This document shows, piece by piece, positions 1-7,888 of a DNA stretch of 39,484 nucleotides. How positions within the stretch are numbered: position 1 is the first letter of the stretch; the number at the start of each line of letters is the position of its first letter. A program made the translations under genes and the position numbers. The notes beneath the pieces are model-generated. The model ran no database searches. It saw nothing but the letters and a program-made list of their open reading frames with translations, and was not told the origin of the DNA. Source of the DNA: an uncultured Bacteroidales bacterium (GTDB taxonomy: Bacteria; Bacteroidota; Bacteroidia; Bacteroidales; F082); contig CAMZEK010000026.1 in the NCBI GenBank assembly GCA_947305795.1, positions 1 to 39,484 on the forward strand. Direction: 5' to 3'.

Positions 1-293
1 CTTTGGCAGCGCGGACTCCACATGGCAGGACCTTTCGACTTGTTCAGCATCCGGAATTGGATCATGGTTCGGTCGCTGACGATGCCCGAATATCCCCCCA
101 TCGCGTCGATTTCGCGCACAATTTGTCCCTTGGCGATTCCGCCCATGGCAGGATTGCAGGACATGGAAGCCATCAGGCGCAAGTCCATCGTGATGAGCAG
201 AACCTTGCTACCCATATTGGCTGCTGCCGCTGCTGCCTCGCAACCGGCATGACCCGCTCCTACAACGATGATATCATACGGTTCAAAATACAT
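1..293 (-). CDS. mnmG: MnmG (GidA), tRNA U34 modification enzyme, N-terminal part
   Basis: Only the first 97 codons are in the window; the gene continues beyond base 1. The protein starts [17 protein letters not shown], a Rossmann FAD-binding glycine motif (GAGHAG, about residues 12-17). It continues with [22 protein letters not shown] and the [11 protein letters not shown] segment, both characteristic of MnmG. With MnmE the enzyme installs the carboxymethylaminomethyl group on U34 of certain tRNAs, using FAD and methylenetetrahydrofolate. The start is the ATG at 291-293. The frame stays open further upstream, but that stretch holds a parS-like palindrome and family alignment favours this Met. 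The upstream neighbour on the same strand is ybeY. Confidence 0.95.
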   Translation of the reverse strand, partial: MYFEPYDIIVVGAGHAGCEAAAAAANMGSKVLLITMDLRLMASMSCNPAMGGIAKGQIVREIDAMGGYSGIVSDRTMIQFRMLNKSKGPAMWSPRCQ

Positions 294-302
294 TTTTGTC
301 AG

Positions 303-318
303 TGTTTCACGGGAAACA
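303..318. promoter_or_regulatory. parS-like palindrome upstream of mnmG
   Basis: The 16-mer tgtttcacgggaaaca lies in the 50-bp gap between ybeY and mnmG, 10 bp before the mnmG start. It differs at one position from the widely conserved chromosomal parS sequence (TGTTTCACGTGAAACA), the binding site of ParB. In many bacteria mnmG lies near the replication origin, which fits. No parA or parB is in the window, so this is a candidate site based only on sequence match. Confidence 0.5.
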
Positions 319-343
319 TTTTGTTTAATATTTTGATAATCAA

Positions 344-763
344 TTAGTTAAATAGTATTTTCAACGCTTCTTCCTCTTTTTCACGCATGGTTTTCTCGTC
401 CTCGTCAGTATGGTCGTCGAAGCCGATGAGATGCAATACGCCATGGATGATGACGCGATGTAATTCGTTCTCGTAGCTGCGTCCGAAAGTCTCGGCGTTT
501 TCCTTGATACGGTCGAGGCTGAGGCAAAACTCGCTGGAAAGGACTGTCTCGCAATCGGTCAGTGGGAAAGTGATAATGTCGGTGTAGAAGTCGTGCCCAA
601 GGCGTTGTCGGTTGATTTCCAACAACTTCTCATCGCTGCAAAAATAATAGTACAACTCCCCTATCGACTTGTCATAACCTTGTGCCACCGCCTCAATCCA
701 GGCTTTGGCTTTGGGCTGGTCAATGGGCGGCATTTCCACATCCAACATGCTGAATCTTATCAT
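344..763 (-). CDS. ybeY: YbeY endoribonuclease / rRNA maturation factor
   Basis: A 139-residue protein matching the UPF0054/YbeY family in length and in its signature: [16 protein letters not shown] near residues 108-123 supplies the zinc-binding histidines (HGxLHLxGxDH). The preceding segment DIITFPL is also typical. YbeY is a metal-dependent single-strand RNase acting in 16S rRNA 3'-end maturation and ribosome quality control. The ATG at 761-763 comes one base after the stop of the DUF4175 gene, so the two are probably co-transcribed, with mnmG following. The adjacency to mnmG is common in Bacteroidota. Confidence 0.95.
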   Translation of the reverse strand: MIRFSMLDVEMPPIDQPKAKAWIEAVAQGYDKSIGELYYYFCSDEKLLEINRQRLGHDFYTDIITFPLTDCETVLSSEFCLSLDRIKENAETFGRSYENELHRVIIHGVLHLIGFDDHTDEDEKTMREKEEEALKILFN

Positions 764-764
764 C

Positions 765-3700
765 TTAATGCGTGTTTTTCTTCAAATAGTATTCGTTGAT
801 TTTATCCTTATAATAAGGTGCATACTCAATCGGGTTGGTCTTCAGGAATTCTTGGTTCTTTTTGAGCGTTTGCTCGTAAAGGTATTCGTCAATCTTGCGG
901 TCGAAGTGCGAGCCTTTAAACTCATTAGATTTGCGCTTTTCTTCCCGCTCACGTTTCTCTTGTGCCTTCTGCGATTCCAACATGCGTGATTCGATTCTTT
1001 GGCTACGCTCGACAGTCTGACGGGTTACTTTCTTGTTCACCAAATCCTCTTCCAACTTTTCCATGTCTTTAATGATTTCGTTCAACCCGTCGTCGCCGAT
1101 TTGTCCGTTTTCCTTCATGTCGTTGAGCATCTGCTGCATCCCTTGACGTAGCATCTCCTGCTCAGCAGCCATGCGCGCAAATTGCTCACTCATGGAATTG
1201 GGAATTTGTTGCCCTGATTTTTCCATTTGTTGTTGCAGCTGTTTGAGTTGCTCGCTGAGTTGTTGTTGAAGTTGCTGCATATTTTTCATGTTCTGCTGGC
1301 CTTGGCCAGGCTTGGGCATGGAACACGACATTGGCATACCCATGGCTTCCATGTTATTTTCCATGTTTTCGAGCGACTCGGCTAACATCAACGCAAGGTT
1401 ATTCATTGACATCATTGCGGTTTGTTGATGCCTGACGGCCTGCGAAAGCTTTAAGTCGTTGAGGTATTTTAAAGCGTTAGTGGTCTGATTTTCGATGGTA
1501 TGCAACTCGTCAAAAACAAAGTTTTGAATCGCTGGTTGATGCATGGCCATACTACGCAGCGAGTCACGGACCATATTGAAATTGTCAGCCACATCCTTTT
1601 GCATGATGATTTTCTCGACCAACGACGGGTCGTCAGTGCGCAAGCTGCCGATTTCAGTCATCAAAGCTTCCTGCTCATGCGAGGCATGGACGACGTTTTC
1701 AAGCAAAATACGAAGCAAATGCGCGTCTTCAGCCATCTGTTGCATACCACCCATTTGCATCATCGACATCATATTTTGGGCCATCTGCTGCATTTTTTGA
1801 CCAGCGTTTTTCTTGTTTTGCTGCGACTGCTGTTGTTCGCCCGACTGCTCGTTTTGCATGGCATTGTCGAGGTCTTGGTTGATGCTTTCTTCCATCTCCT
1901 CGTCTTTTTCCATGTTGAAAGGCTGTTGCAAGTCCTGGTTTTTCTCCAAGAGTTGGTCAAGTTCGTCCATCATTTTATCGAACTCCTCCTTGGCTTCCTC
2001 GGCCGATTTTTGGTCGTTCTCCTCCCCTGCTTGGTCTTGATTTTCAGACGCTTCCTTTTGCAGTTCCTCTCCTAATTTGTCCAATTTGTCGGCCAAGTCA
2101 TTGAGGTCTTTTTCCATCTTCAATTGTTCCAGCAGGGCCAAATTTCGGTCAAGCAATTCTTGCATCGACTGGTTGTTTTTCTTGATGTCTTGCATCATCT
2201 GTTGCATCTGCTCGCGAGGCATTTCCTCAAGGAGCTTGTCGATTTGTTCCATGAGTTTCTGTAACTCTTCAGGAATCACCTCGTCGAAGAGCTTATTGAT
2301 TTGTTCTTGTTTCTTGATGAGGTCTTCGTTGCCCAAATCGTGTTCTTTCATGAAATCAGACAACTTTTCCTGCTCTTCCTGCAACTTGTTCCACTCATCC
2401 TGGATCTGTTGCTGCTTTTCTAACAGGTCTTTCATCTTCTCCTTGTCCGACCAGTCTAAATCCTTTTTCTGGATGAGATCTTGGAGCATCTTTTCAATCT
2501 CATCTTGCAGTTTGTCAGCCTCTTGCGACTTTTCCGAAAGCCGTTCCATAATGTCTTCCGACTGCTCGTTGGCGATGCTGTCCAAGGCTGTTTCAGAGGG
2601 CTTGTAGTAGGTGAAAGTCTCTGAGCGCTTCGATTTTGGGCCGTGGAAACCGTCGTTGTCCCATACCTCGAAGAAGACCTCCATGTTCTGTCCAGGCATG
2701 ATGCCAAGACTGTCCATATTGAAATGGTAGAAAAACGAAGTGCGGGTCTGTTTCAAGTCGAGCGGCACAGAGCGGACGATTTTTTTCTCGATGGGTTCCT
2801 TGACCAAACAGTTAAAATTCAGCTTGGTGAAGCCATAATCGTCCGTGACAAGACCAGAGAAATACACATCGGTGGAAAGCTGCTCATCAAAAGATTCCAC
2901 GCGGATGTCAGGGTAGGCATCGGGCAGCACATCGACGGCGAAAGCCAACGGATCAATGCAATTGTTCCATTCATTTTGCACAACCGCTTCAAATTTGCTT
3001 GAAGAGGCCGCAACAAATTGATAATCAAAGATATCATCTTTGGCTGTCAAATCCATGCGGGCAGAATCGCTGAGAATGGACATTTTTTCGGTATCGCGGG
3101 TTATAAAGCTGAAAACAAGCTTTGTACCTTGAGGAACGATGAGTCGCGTCTTGCCTTCCATGGTTTCAATTTCGCGGCGAAGGTATTTCGGATAATGCAA
3201 CTCGCAGCGATAGGAGAGTAGGGTAGGGTTCGGGTGAACGACAATTTGGATTGGACGACTGGTGTAATCGCCACCTATAACATTAAAAATCAAGTCGTTG
3301 TAAAGGTTTTTGAAGGTGTAGGTAAAATCATTAGCCGAGGCTTTGGTCATCAGTTGTTGGCCCAAATCGCTTTTCACGTAAAAAGCATCAGGAATGCGTT
3401 CACCCGTGACACGGATGCCGAACTTCACTTCTTTACCTTGCGTGGTTTCCATCATATCCTGCTCGATTTCAACCTGATAGGGGAGGGGCTTCTCAAATTG
3501 CTGCTCATAGTTGACAATACGTTGGGTGGGCTGCACGGCGAACGAAGGCAAGAACACCATCAGCAATATTAGTAGGAGCAGCAGACCGAAAAAAATGCCC
3601 AAATATTTGAGGTTGCCGCGCAAATCGACGGCATCGGAAAATCGGATAGGGGAGAGGCGAGCACTGCGTTGCTCGATAGTGGCAACTAAGAGCGCATTGT

Positions 3701-4067
3701 CGGCATCTGTTTCCATTTTGTTACTCAACTGTATGGTATTCAGCAGTTTGTCCTTAATTTCAGGAAAGAATTTTCCGATGAGTACCGAAGCCTGCTCCAC
3801 CGACATTTTCTTTCGGAAACGTATCAGATTAATTAAAGGGATGAGAAAATAATACACCGCAACGAACCCTGAACCCGTCAAAAGAAAGAGGAACAGCACG
3901 AAACGGCCTTTGGGCGGAAACCAGGAAACATACTCCAATCCGTTGATAATCAGATAGAAAACAATCCATAGCACTGCACCAACCAAAACCCCTTGGATGA
4001 GGCGGTTGAGGTAGAACTTTCGCGTAAAGTCCTCGATTTTTCTTATCAATGTGTTCGGCGCAGACAT
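765..4067 (-). CDS. DUF4175 family membrane protein with long Gln/Met-rich coiled coil
   Basis: About 1100 residues. The N-terminal third has hydrophobic segments near residues 25-45, 60-85 and 155-178 (LGIFFGLLLLLILLMVFLPSF). A beta-rich extracytoplasmic-type region follows (about 180-490). Residues about 500-1090 are strongly charged and then Gln/Met-rich coiled coil (for example MQQMAQNMMSMMQMGGMQQM). This architecture is that of the Bacteroidota DUF4175 family, whose function is unknown; a cell-envelope role is inferred from topology. The first ATG is at 4065-4067. A TTG six bases upstream is in frame but less likely. A TATTTTTG box (4088-4095, minus) lies just upstream. ybeY starts one base after its stop. 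Confidence 0.85.
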   Translation of the reverse strand: MSAPNTLIRKIEDFTRKFYLNRLIQGVLVGAVLWIVFYLIINGLEYVSWFPPKGRFVLFLFLLTGSGFVAVYYFLIPLINLIRFRKKMSVEQASVLIGKFFPEIKDKLLNTIQLSNKMETDADNALLVATIEQRSARLSPIRFSDAVDLRGNLKYLGIFFGLLLLLILLMVFLPSFAVQPTQRIVNYEQQFEKPLPYQVEIEQDMMETTQGKEVKFGIRVTGERIPDAFYVKSDLGQQLMTKASANDFTYTFKNLYNDLIFNVIGGDYTSRPIQIVVHPNPTLLSYRCELHYPKYLRREIETMEGKTRLIVPQGTKLVFSFITRDTEKMSILSDSARMDLTAKDDIFDYQFVAASSSKFEAVVQNEWNNCIDPLAFAVDVLPDAYPDIRVESFDEQLSTDVYFSGLVTDDYGFTKLNFNCLVKEPIEKKIVRSVPLDLKQTRTSFFYHFNMDSLGIMPGQNMEVFFEVWDNDGFHGPKSKRSETFTYYKPSETALDSIANEQSEDIMERLSEKSQEADKLQDEIEKMLQDLIQKKDLDWSDKEKMKDLLEKQQQIQDEWNKLQEEQEKLSDFMKEHDLGNEDLIKKQEQINKLFDEVIPEELQKLMEQIDKLLEEMPREQMQQMMQDIKKNNQSMQELLDRNLALLEQLKMEKDLNDLADKLDKLGEELQKEASENQDQAGEENDQKSAEEAKEEFDKMMDELDQLLEKNQDLQQPFNMEKDEEMEESINQDLDNAMQNEQSGEQQQSQQNKKNAGQKMQQMAQNMMSMMQMGGMQQMAEDAHLLRILLENVVHASHEQEALMTEIGSLRTDDPSLVEKIIMQKDVADNFNMVRDSLRSMAMHQPAIQNFVFDELHTIENQTTNALKYLNDLKLSQAVRHQQTAMMSMNNLALMLAESLENMENNMEAMGMPMSCSMPKPGQGQQNMKNMQQLQQQLSEQLKQLQQQMEKSGQQIPNSMSEQFARMAAEQEMLRQGMQQMLNDMKENGQIGDDGLNEIIKDMEKLEEDLVNKKVTRQTVERSQRIESRMLESQKAQEKREREEKRKSNEFKGSHFDRKIDEYLYEQTLKKNQEFLKTNPIEYAPYYKDKINEYYLKKNTH

Positions 4068-4087
4068 ATCCAAATTGGAATAACCTG

Positions 4088-4095
4088 CAAAAATA
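4088..4095 (-). promoter_or_regulatory. Bacteroidota -7 promoter box for DUF4175 gene
   Basis: On the minus strand this reads TATTTTTG, matching the Bacteroidota -7 consensus TAnnTTTG, about 21 bp upstream of the ATG of the DUF4175/ybeY/mnmG group. No convincing -33 TTTG was found, so this is moderate evidence. Confidence 0.5.
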
Positions 4096-4136
4096 AGGAA
4101 TTTTGGCGAAAGGGAAGGTATCTTTGTCGAAAGCGG

Positions 4137-4862
4137 CTAAGAAATTGCCTTGGATTGCAGAAAACAAAGCCGTTCTTCTTCAGGGAATTTCTCAATGGCA
4201 TAACGTAGCATGGTGCGTGGCATGGACTGATAACGTGTTGACAACCAGTCTTTCAGCTTTTTTTCATCGTGTTTACCTGCCTCACGAAGCAGCCAGCCTA
4301 CAGCCTTCTGCAAAAGGTCGTGCAAAGGCTGGGGCTTGGCCAAAAAGAGTTCAGCAATGGCATAGGTGTCGTCCAATTGGCCATGGCGGATGAACTGCAT
4401 GGTGCTCACCATCCCGATGCGTTGTTCCCATATCGTCTTGCCGTCGCGGGCAAGGTCGTAAAGCAAAGTTCTGTCTTTGTCCAAGAGCCAAGTGCCGAGC
4501 AATTCATAGCAGGAAAGGTCGACCAAATCCCAGTTATTAATGTATTGGGTGTGAGCGAGATAAAAATCGACGCATTGTTGCTGCAAAACCTTGTTTTTTT
4601 TGGCGTGCTTGAAGATTTGCACCAAGGTCAGCAGGGCAGCGAGGCGCATCTCGTGGTATTCGGAACGAATGCAGGTTTCCAAGTCATTAAAAGAGGTGTC
4701 TTGCCAACATTGTTTCACCACTTCCCTGGTTACGGGTACCTTGATGCCCAAGAACTTATCGCCTTCGCCGTATTGGCCTTTTCCCGTCTTGAAAAAGCGC
4801 GATAGACCTTCGACTTGGGTGGGGTCTTGATGGGCGAGGATACTATCATATAACTGGTTCAT
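4137..4862 (-). CDS. AlkD-like DNA alkylation repair protein
   Basis: A 241-residue all-helical protein of the DNA alkylation repair (AlkD, HEAT-like repeat) family. Recognisable signatures are the DKFLGIKVPVTR segment near residues 37-48, YINNWDLVDLSCYELLG in the middle, and VGWLLREAGKHDEKKLKDWL near the C-terminus. Family members are glycosylases that remove N3- and N7-alkylpurines without base flipping. Its ATG overlaps the stop of the upstream acyltransferase gene (ATGA), so it is the last gene of a three-gene operon. Activity on alkylated DNA is inferred from family. Confidence 0.9.
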   Translation of the reverse strand: MNQLYDSILAHQDPTQVEGLSRFFKTGKGQYGEGDKFLGIKVPVTREVVKQCWQDTSFNDLETCIRSEYHEMRLAALLTLVQIFKHAKKNKVLQQQCVDFYLAHTQYINNWDLVDLSCYELLGTWLLDKDRTLLYDLARDGKTIWEQRIGMVSTMQFIRHGQLDDTYAIAELFLAKPQPLHDLLQKAVGWLLREAGKHDEKKLKDWLSTRYQSMPRTMLRYAIEKFPEEERLCFLQSKAIS

Positions 4863-5971
4863 GCTTTTTTCTCTTTTTTATTTCCCAACACACACCACCT
4901 AACAAAAGGAATCCTCTTAATGATTTCGTTCAAGAGGAACGGAACAGTCATTACGGCCACGAAAAGGATGGCATACTGCATCCACGGGGCGATGTTGGTG
5001 TGGACTTTCATCATGTAGCCCAATGCGGCAATGACCAGATAATGAAGTATATAGACACCGAAACTATTGCGGGTCATATATCCTGCGAAAGTTCCAGTAC
5101 GGTTAAAGCGTGCCTTGAACCAAGCCATCATTGCCAAGCACATCAGCCAACCATATAGGCAATTGAGCGGGCTGCCCAAATATTGCGGCGAAGTATTGTC
5201 CTGTCCGAAAGTGGTGACAATCAACACTATACCTGCAACGCCAGCACAGGCCAGCAAGGGAATCCAGGCTTTCTCCAACTTCTCCTGCACTTCATCGTGC
5301 GAAAACACAAAATAGCCCATCAGGAAAGGAATCAAGTAGAAAACGGGCTTGTACAAGTTCAAGAGGCCGTCCAACGATTCTGGGCGTGGATGCTTGACAA
5401 GGGTCTGCTCACCTAACCAAAATAGCACACCCAACAAGATAATGATGACGAGATTAGCCTTTCCGCACCAGTTCCAAAGTCGGTCTTTTTTGTCTATCGC
5501 ACGCACCAAAAGCAGTACAAGACACAATAACCACAACACCTGTATGAACCACAGCGGGCCCGTGCCGCTTATGGCCATCATAGCATACTTTGCCAACAAA
5601 GGCATACCATCAAACACGCCTGTCCTTGCGGCTACAGCGGTATTGAAATAACCAATCATCCAGTGGAACACAAATAGTCCTATCGTGCTCGGTACCAGCA
5701 ACTTGCGGGTGCGTGTCCTGAACCATTCTTTAGCTGATTGCTTTTGTAGCGCATAGCGGGCACTGATGCCTGCCAAGATGAAAAGCAGCGGCATAAACCA
5801 AGGATACAAAATGTACATCACAATATCCTGATATTGCTTACACTCCGGATAATCGCCGAAACCACCGATGCCACCGAAGACACCCTTGTTGTTGTAAAAA
5901 TAGAAGACATGATAAAAGAGCACCAGGAGAACAGTCACCCAGCGCAAATTGTCCATCCAATGTTTTCTCAT
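4859..5971 (-). CDS. Acyltransferase family 3 integral membrane protein
   Basis: A 370-residue polytopic membrane protein with about 10 hydrophobic segments. The N-terminus (MDNLRWVTVLLVLFYHVFYFY) has the Asp and the in-membrane His at about residue 21 that typify the acyltransferase-3 (OafA/NodX-like) family. LYPWFMPLLFILAGISARYAL and RTRTRKLLVPSTIGLF are also typical. These enzymes transfer acyl groups to extracytoplasmic glycans or lipids; the substrate here is unknown. It overlaps the AbrB-like gene upstream and the AlkD-like gene downstream by 4 bp each, indicating translational coupling. Confidence 0.88.
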   Translation of the reverse strand: MRKHWMDNLRWVTVLLVLFYHVFYFYNNKGVFGGIGGFGDYPECKQYQDIVMYILYPWFMPLLFILAGISARYALQKQSAKEWFRTRTRKLLVPSTIGLFVFHWMIGYFNTAVAARTGVFDGMPLLAKYAMMAISGTGPLWFIQVLWLLCLVLLLVRAIDKKDRLWNWCGKANLVIIILLGVLFWLGEQTLVKHPRPESLDGLLNLYKPVFYLIPFLMGYFVFSHDEVQEKLEKAWIPLLACAGVAGIVLIVTTFGQDNTSPQYLGSPLNCLYGWLMCLAMMAWFKARFNRTGTFAGYMTRNSFGVYILHYLVIAALGYMMKVHTNIAPWMQYAILFVAVMTVPFLLNEIIKRIPFVRWCVLGNKKEKKA

Positions 5972-6177
5972 TTTGTAAGACCTCCCATTGCTTGATTGAT
6001 AATGTCTTGAAATACTTCCGTCTTAAGCATGGCTATGCCTTTGTTATCGCCAAGCACCATCAGGCTGTCGCCTGCCTTGATGTCGTATTGCTCACGGGCT
6101 TCCTTGGGGATGACGATTTGTCCTCGTTCGCCCACTTTCACTACCCCAAAAAGGTACTTTCCATTGTCTGCTTCCAT
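5968..6177 (-). CDS. AbrB/SpoVT/MazE-type DNA-binding protein
   Basis: A 69-residue protein with a single swapped-hairpin AbrB domain: VKVGERGQIVIPKEAREQYDIKAGDSLMVLGDNKGIAML. Such domains bind DNA as dimers and act as transition-state regulators or as antitoxins. No toxin of PIN or MazF type is adjacent; the next gene is the acyltransferase, overlapping by 4 bp. The simplest reading is an autoregulator of this three-gene operon. The start is the ATG at 6175-6177, downstream of a good promoter box. Confidence 0.88.
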   Translation of the reverse strand: MEADNGKYLFGVVKVGERGQIVIPKEAREQYDIKAGDSLMVLGDNKGIAMLKTEVFQDIINQAMGGLTK

Positions 6178-6222
6178 GATGATTTAGTTTGTTTGATTAG
6201 TATGATTTTTCATATTTTGCTG

Positions 6223-6255
6223 CAAAAGTATGAAAAATCTAAAAAACAAATCAAA
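6223..6255 (-). promoter_or_regulatory. Promoter of the AbrB/acyltransferase/AlkD operon
   Basis: The minus strand has TACTTTTG (6223-6230), fitting TAnnTTTG, preceded after about 21 bp by TTTG (6252-6255). This matches the Bacteroidota -33/-7 arrangement and sits about 45 bp upstream of the AbrB-like start. Confidence 0.65.
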
Positions 6256-6265
6256 AAAAGTACAA

Positions 6266-7192
6266 TTATTTCTCTTGGGACTGCTGAACAGGCTCCGCCG
6301 CCCGACTCTGATTGACGATCCAAACACCCATGAAAACCAACGCCATAGCCACCAATTTTTTCCAAGTCAGATGGTCCAATCCGATGATGATGCTGATGAG
6401 GGTAGCGATGATGGGCTGCACATAGTTGTACATGCTGACCAAAGTTGGACGTAGTCGTTTCTGCCCAACGGGAATCAGGAAATAAGCGACGAAAGTGGCA
6501 AACACCACCACGTAGGCTACCTGCCACAACACCTTGCTTTCCATTTGGCCGAAAGGCAGGTGAAAGAAGCTTTTGGCATTCAAGGGTAGGGCTACAAGCA
6601 TGGAAAACAAGAACATCCACTTCATGAAGGTGACCACGTTGTATTTCGAAATCAAGGGGCGGAAAATGCCCAGATAGAGAGCGAAAGTGAAACCATTGAG
6701 AACGGTGAGTACAATGCCCAAAGGCATTGTCTCAGAGGCACCACCACCCCATCCTACCGAATTGAAAATCAAGAATAAAACACCTGCCAAGCTGACCAAA
6801 ACACCACCTGCTTTTTTGAATGTGATGGGTTCTTTCAAGACGATGGCCGCCACAAACATGGTCATAATGGGCGTGCAGGTGTTGGCGATGCTCAAGTCGA
6901 TGGAGGTGGTCATGGTGATGGCCTTCAGGAAACTCATTTGCGTGAGGAAAAGTCCGAGCATGGAGGCCACAAAAATTTGCAGCAAGTCCTTCAGCGGCAC
7001 TTTCTCCTTGGGCATGAAAAGCGACAGGAGCCAAAACAAGATGGCGGCTCCCGTCGCTCTTAGGCAAAATAAATCCATAGGGGTCAACATGTTAGCGTTG
7101 GAGATGTTCTTGCAGCAAACGATGTTGAACCCAAAGATGCAGTAGGCACCAAAGCATGCCAAGTGCCCGATGAGGGTGGACGACTTATTCAA
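6266..7192 (-). CDS. EamA/DMT-superfamily transporter
   Basis: A 308-residue protein with about ten transmembrane segments arranged as two EamA halves. The first half (residues 1-140) includes FCLRATGAAILFWLLSLF and SIANTCTPIMTMFVAAIVLKEPITFKKAGGVLVSLAGV. The second half includes the equivalent YNYVQPIIATLISIIIGLDHLTWKKLVAMALVFMGVWIVN. Family members export or import metabolites such as amino acids or nucleosides; the substrate cannot be read from sequence. Its ATG lies inside the last codons of the nitroreductase gene (8-bp overlap), so the two are co-transcribed. Confidence 0.9.
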   Translation of the reverse strand: MNKSSTLIGHLACFGAYCIFGFNIVCCKNISNANMLTPMDLFCLRATGAAILFWLLSLFMPKEKVPLKDLLQIFVASMLGLFLTQMSFLKAITMTTSIDLSIANTCTPIMTMFVAAIVLKEPITFKKAGGVLVSLAGVLFLIFNSVGWGGGASETMPLGIVLTVLNGFTFALYLGIFRPLISKYNVVTFMKWMFLFSMLVALPLNAKSFFHLPFGQMESKVLWQVAYVVVFATFVAYFLIPVGQKRLRPTLVSMYNYVQPIIATLISIIIGLDHLTWKKLVAMALVFMGVWIVNQSRAAEPVQQSQEK

Positions 7193-7820
7193 TCCAGTAG
7201 ACGTAATTCTCCTTGCGCGGCTTGGCTTCAGGATAGTCGCCGTTCACGTAGCCGAGGATGCAATTGCCGATGCCGACGTACTTGTTGGCATCGATGCCAA
7301 GGTCGGTGAGGATGACTTTGCCTTCTTCCGTCTCAAAGACTTCATTGGCGCGGTGAATCCAGCAGGAGCCAAGACCTTTGGCATGGGCGGCGTTGAGCAG
7401 GTTGCCCATGACCAAAGAGCCGTCTTCCTTCCATGTGAAGGCAGCAGTGGTGTCGGCCAAAACGACCAACACTACGGGTGCACCATAGAACGGATCCATG
7501 TCGTTGTCCTTGCCGAAAACACCGGCGTTGAGTTTGCTCAACTTGTCGCGCACCTCACGGTTGGTGACCGCGACGATGATGGGGGCTTGCTTGTTCATGC
7601 CCGTGGGGGCGTAAGTGCCTGCCTTGCAGATTTCTTCAATGACCTCGCGCGGAGGAATTTGGTCGGTGTAGCTGCGGATGCTGCGACGCGTCAGCAGGTC
7701 TTGCATGGTGGTGTTCATGGTGGTTTCGTTTTTGTTTTCTTGCTTGGTGTTGTTTTCTTGCTTGCCGCAACTGCAAACGAGCAATGCAAGTGCGGCGAGA
7801 ATGATGATGCTTTTCTTCAT
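7185..7820 (-). CDS. Nitroreductase-family protein with lipoprotein signal peptide
   Basis: From the ATG at 7818-7820 the protein is 211 residues. It starts MKKSIIILAALALLVCSCGK, a lipoprotein signal peptide with cysteines at 16 and 18. A linker follows, then a nitroreductase domain from about residue 37 (MQDLLTRRSIRSYTDQIPPREVIEEICKAGTYAPTG). The RRSIR segment is the usual FMN phosphate contact, and GLGSCWIHRA and LGY lie in the C-terminal half. Nitroreductases are FMN-dependent NAD(P)H oxidoreductases and normally cytoplasmic, so the export signal is unusual. A translation start at an internal Met after the linker would give a cytoplasmic enzyme, but the TACCTTTG box upstream supports the longer form. 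It overlaps the DMT transporter gene downstream. Confidence 0.85.
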   Translation of the reverse strand: MKKSIIILAALALLVCSCGKQENNTKQENKNETTMNTTMQDLLTRRSIRSYTDQIPPREVIEEICKAGTYAPTGMNKQAPIIVAVTNREVRDKLSKLNAGVFGKDNDMDPFYGAPVVLVVLADTTAAFTWKEDGSLVMGNLLNAAHAKGLGSCWIHRANEVFETEEGKVILTDLGIDANKYVGIGNCILGYVNGDYPEAKPRKENYVYWIE

Positions 7821-7839
7821 ATTAATGTGATTTAGGGCG

Positions 7840-7847
7840 CAAAGGTA
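7840..7847 (-). promoter_or_regulatory. -7 promoter box for nitroreductase/DMT operon
   Basis: The minus strand reads TACCTTTG, matching TAnnTTTG, 19 bp before the MKKS start. This supports the lipoprotein start over the longer frame, which would begin upstream of this box. Confidence 0.6.
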
Positions 7848-7888
7848 CGCATAATTTTCGCAATTTTGCAGCCCCAATTCAGAATTGA

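Noticed and set aside
1500..2075. 191-codon open frame on the + strand
   Set aside because: It lies antisense to the repetitive coiled-coil part of the DUF4175 gene; its His/Leu-rich product is the mirror of Gln/Met/Lys codons.
4119..4126. TATCTTTG box on the + strand
   Set aside because: It matches the -7 consensus but there is no + strand gene downstream; chance match in the short gap before the DUF4175 gene.
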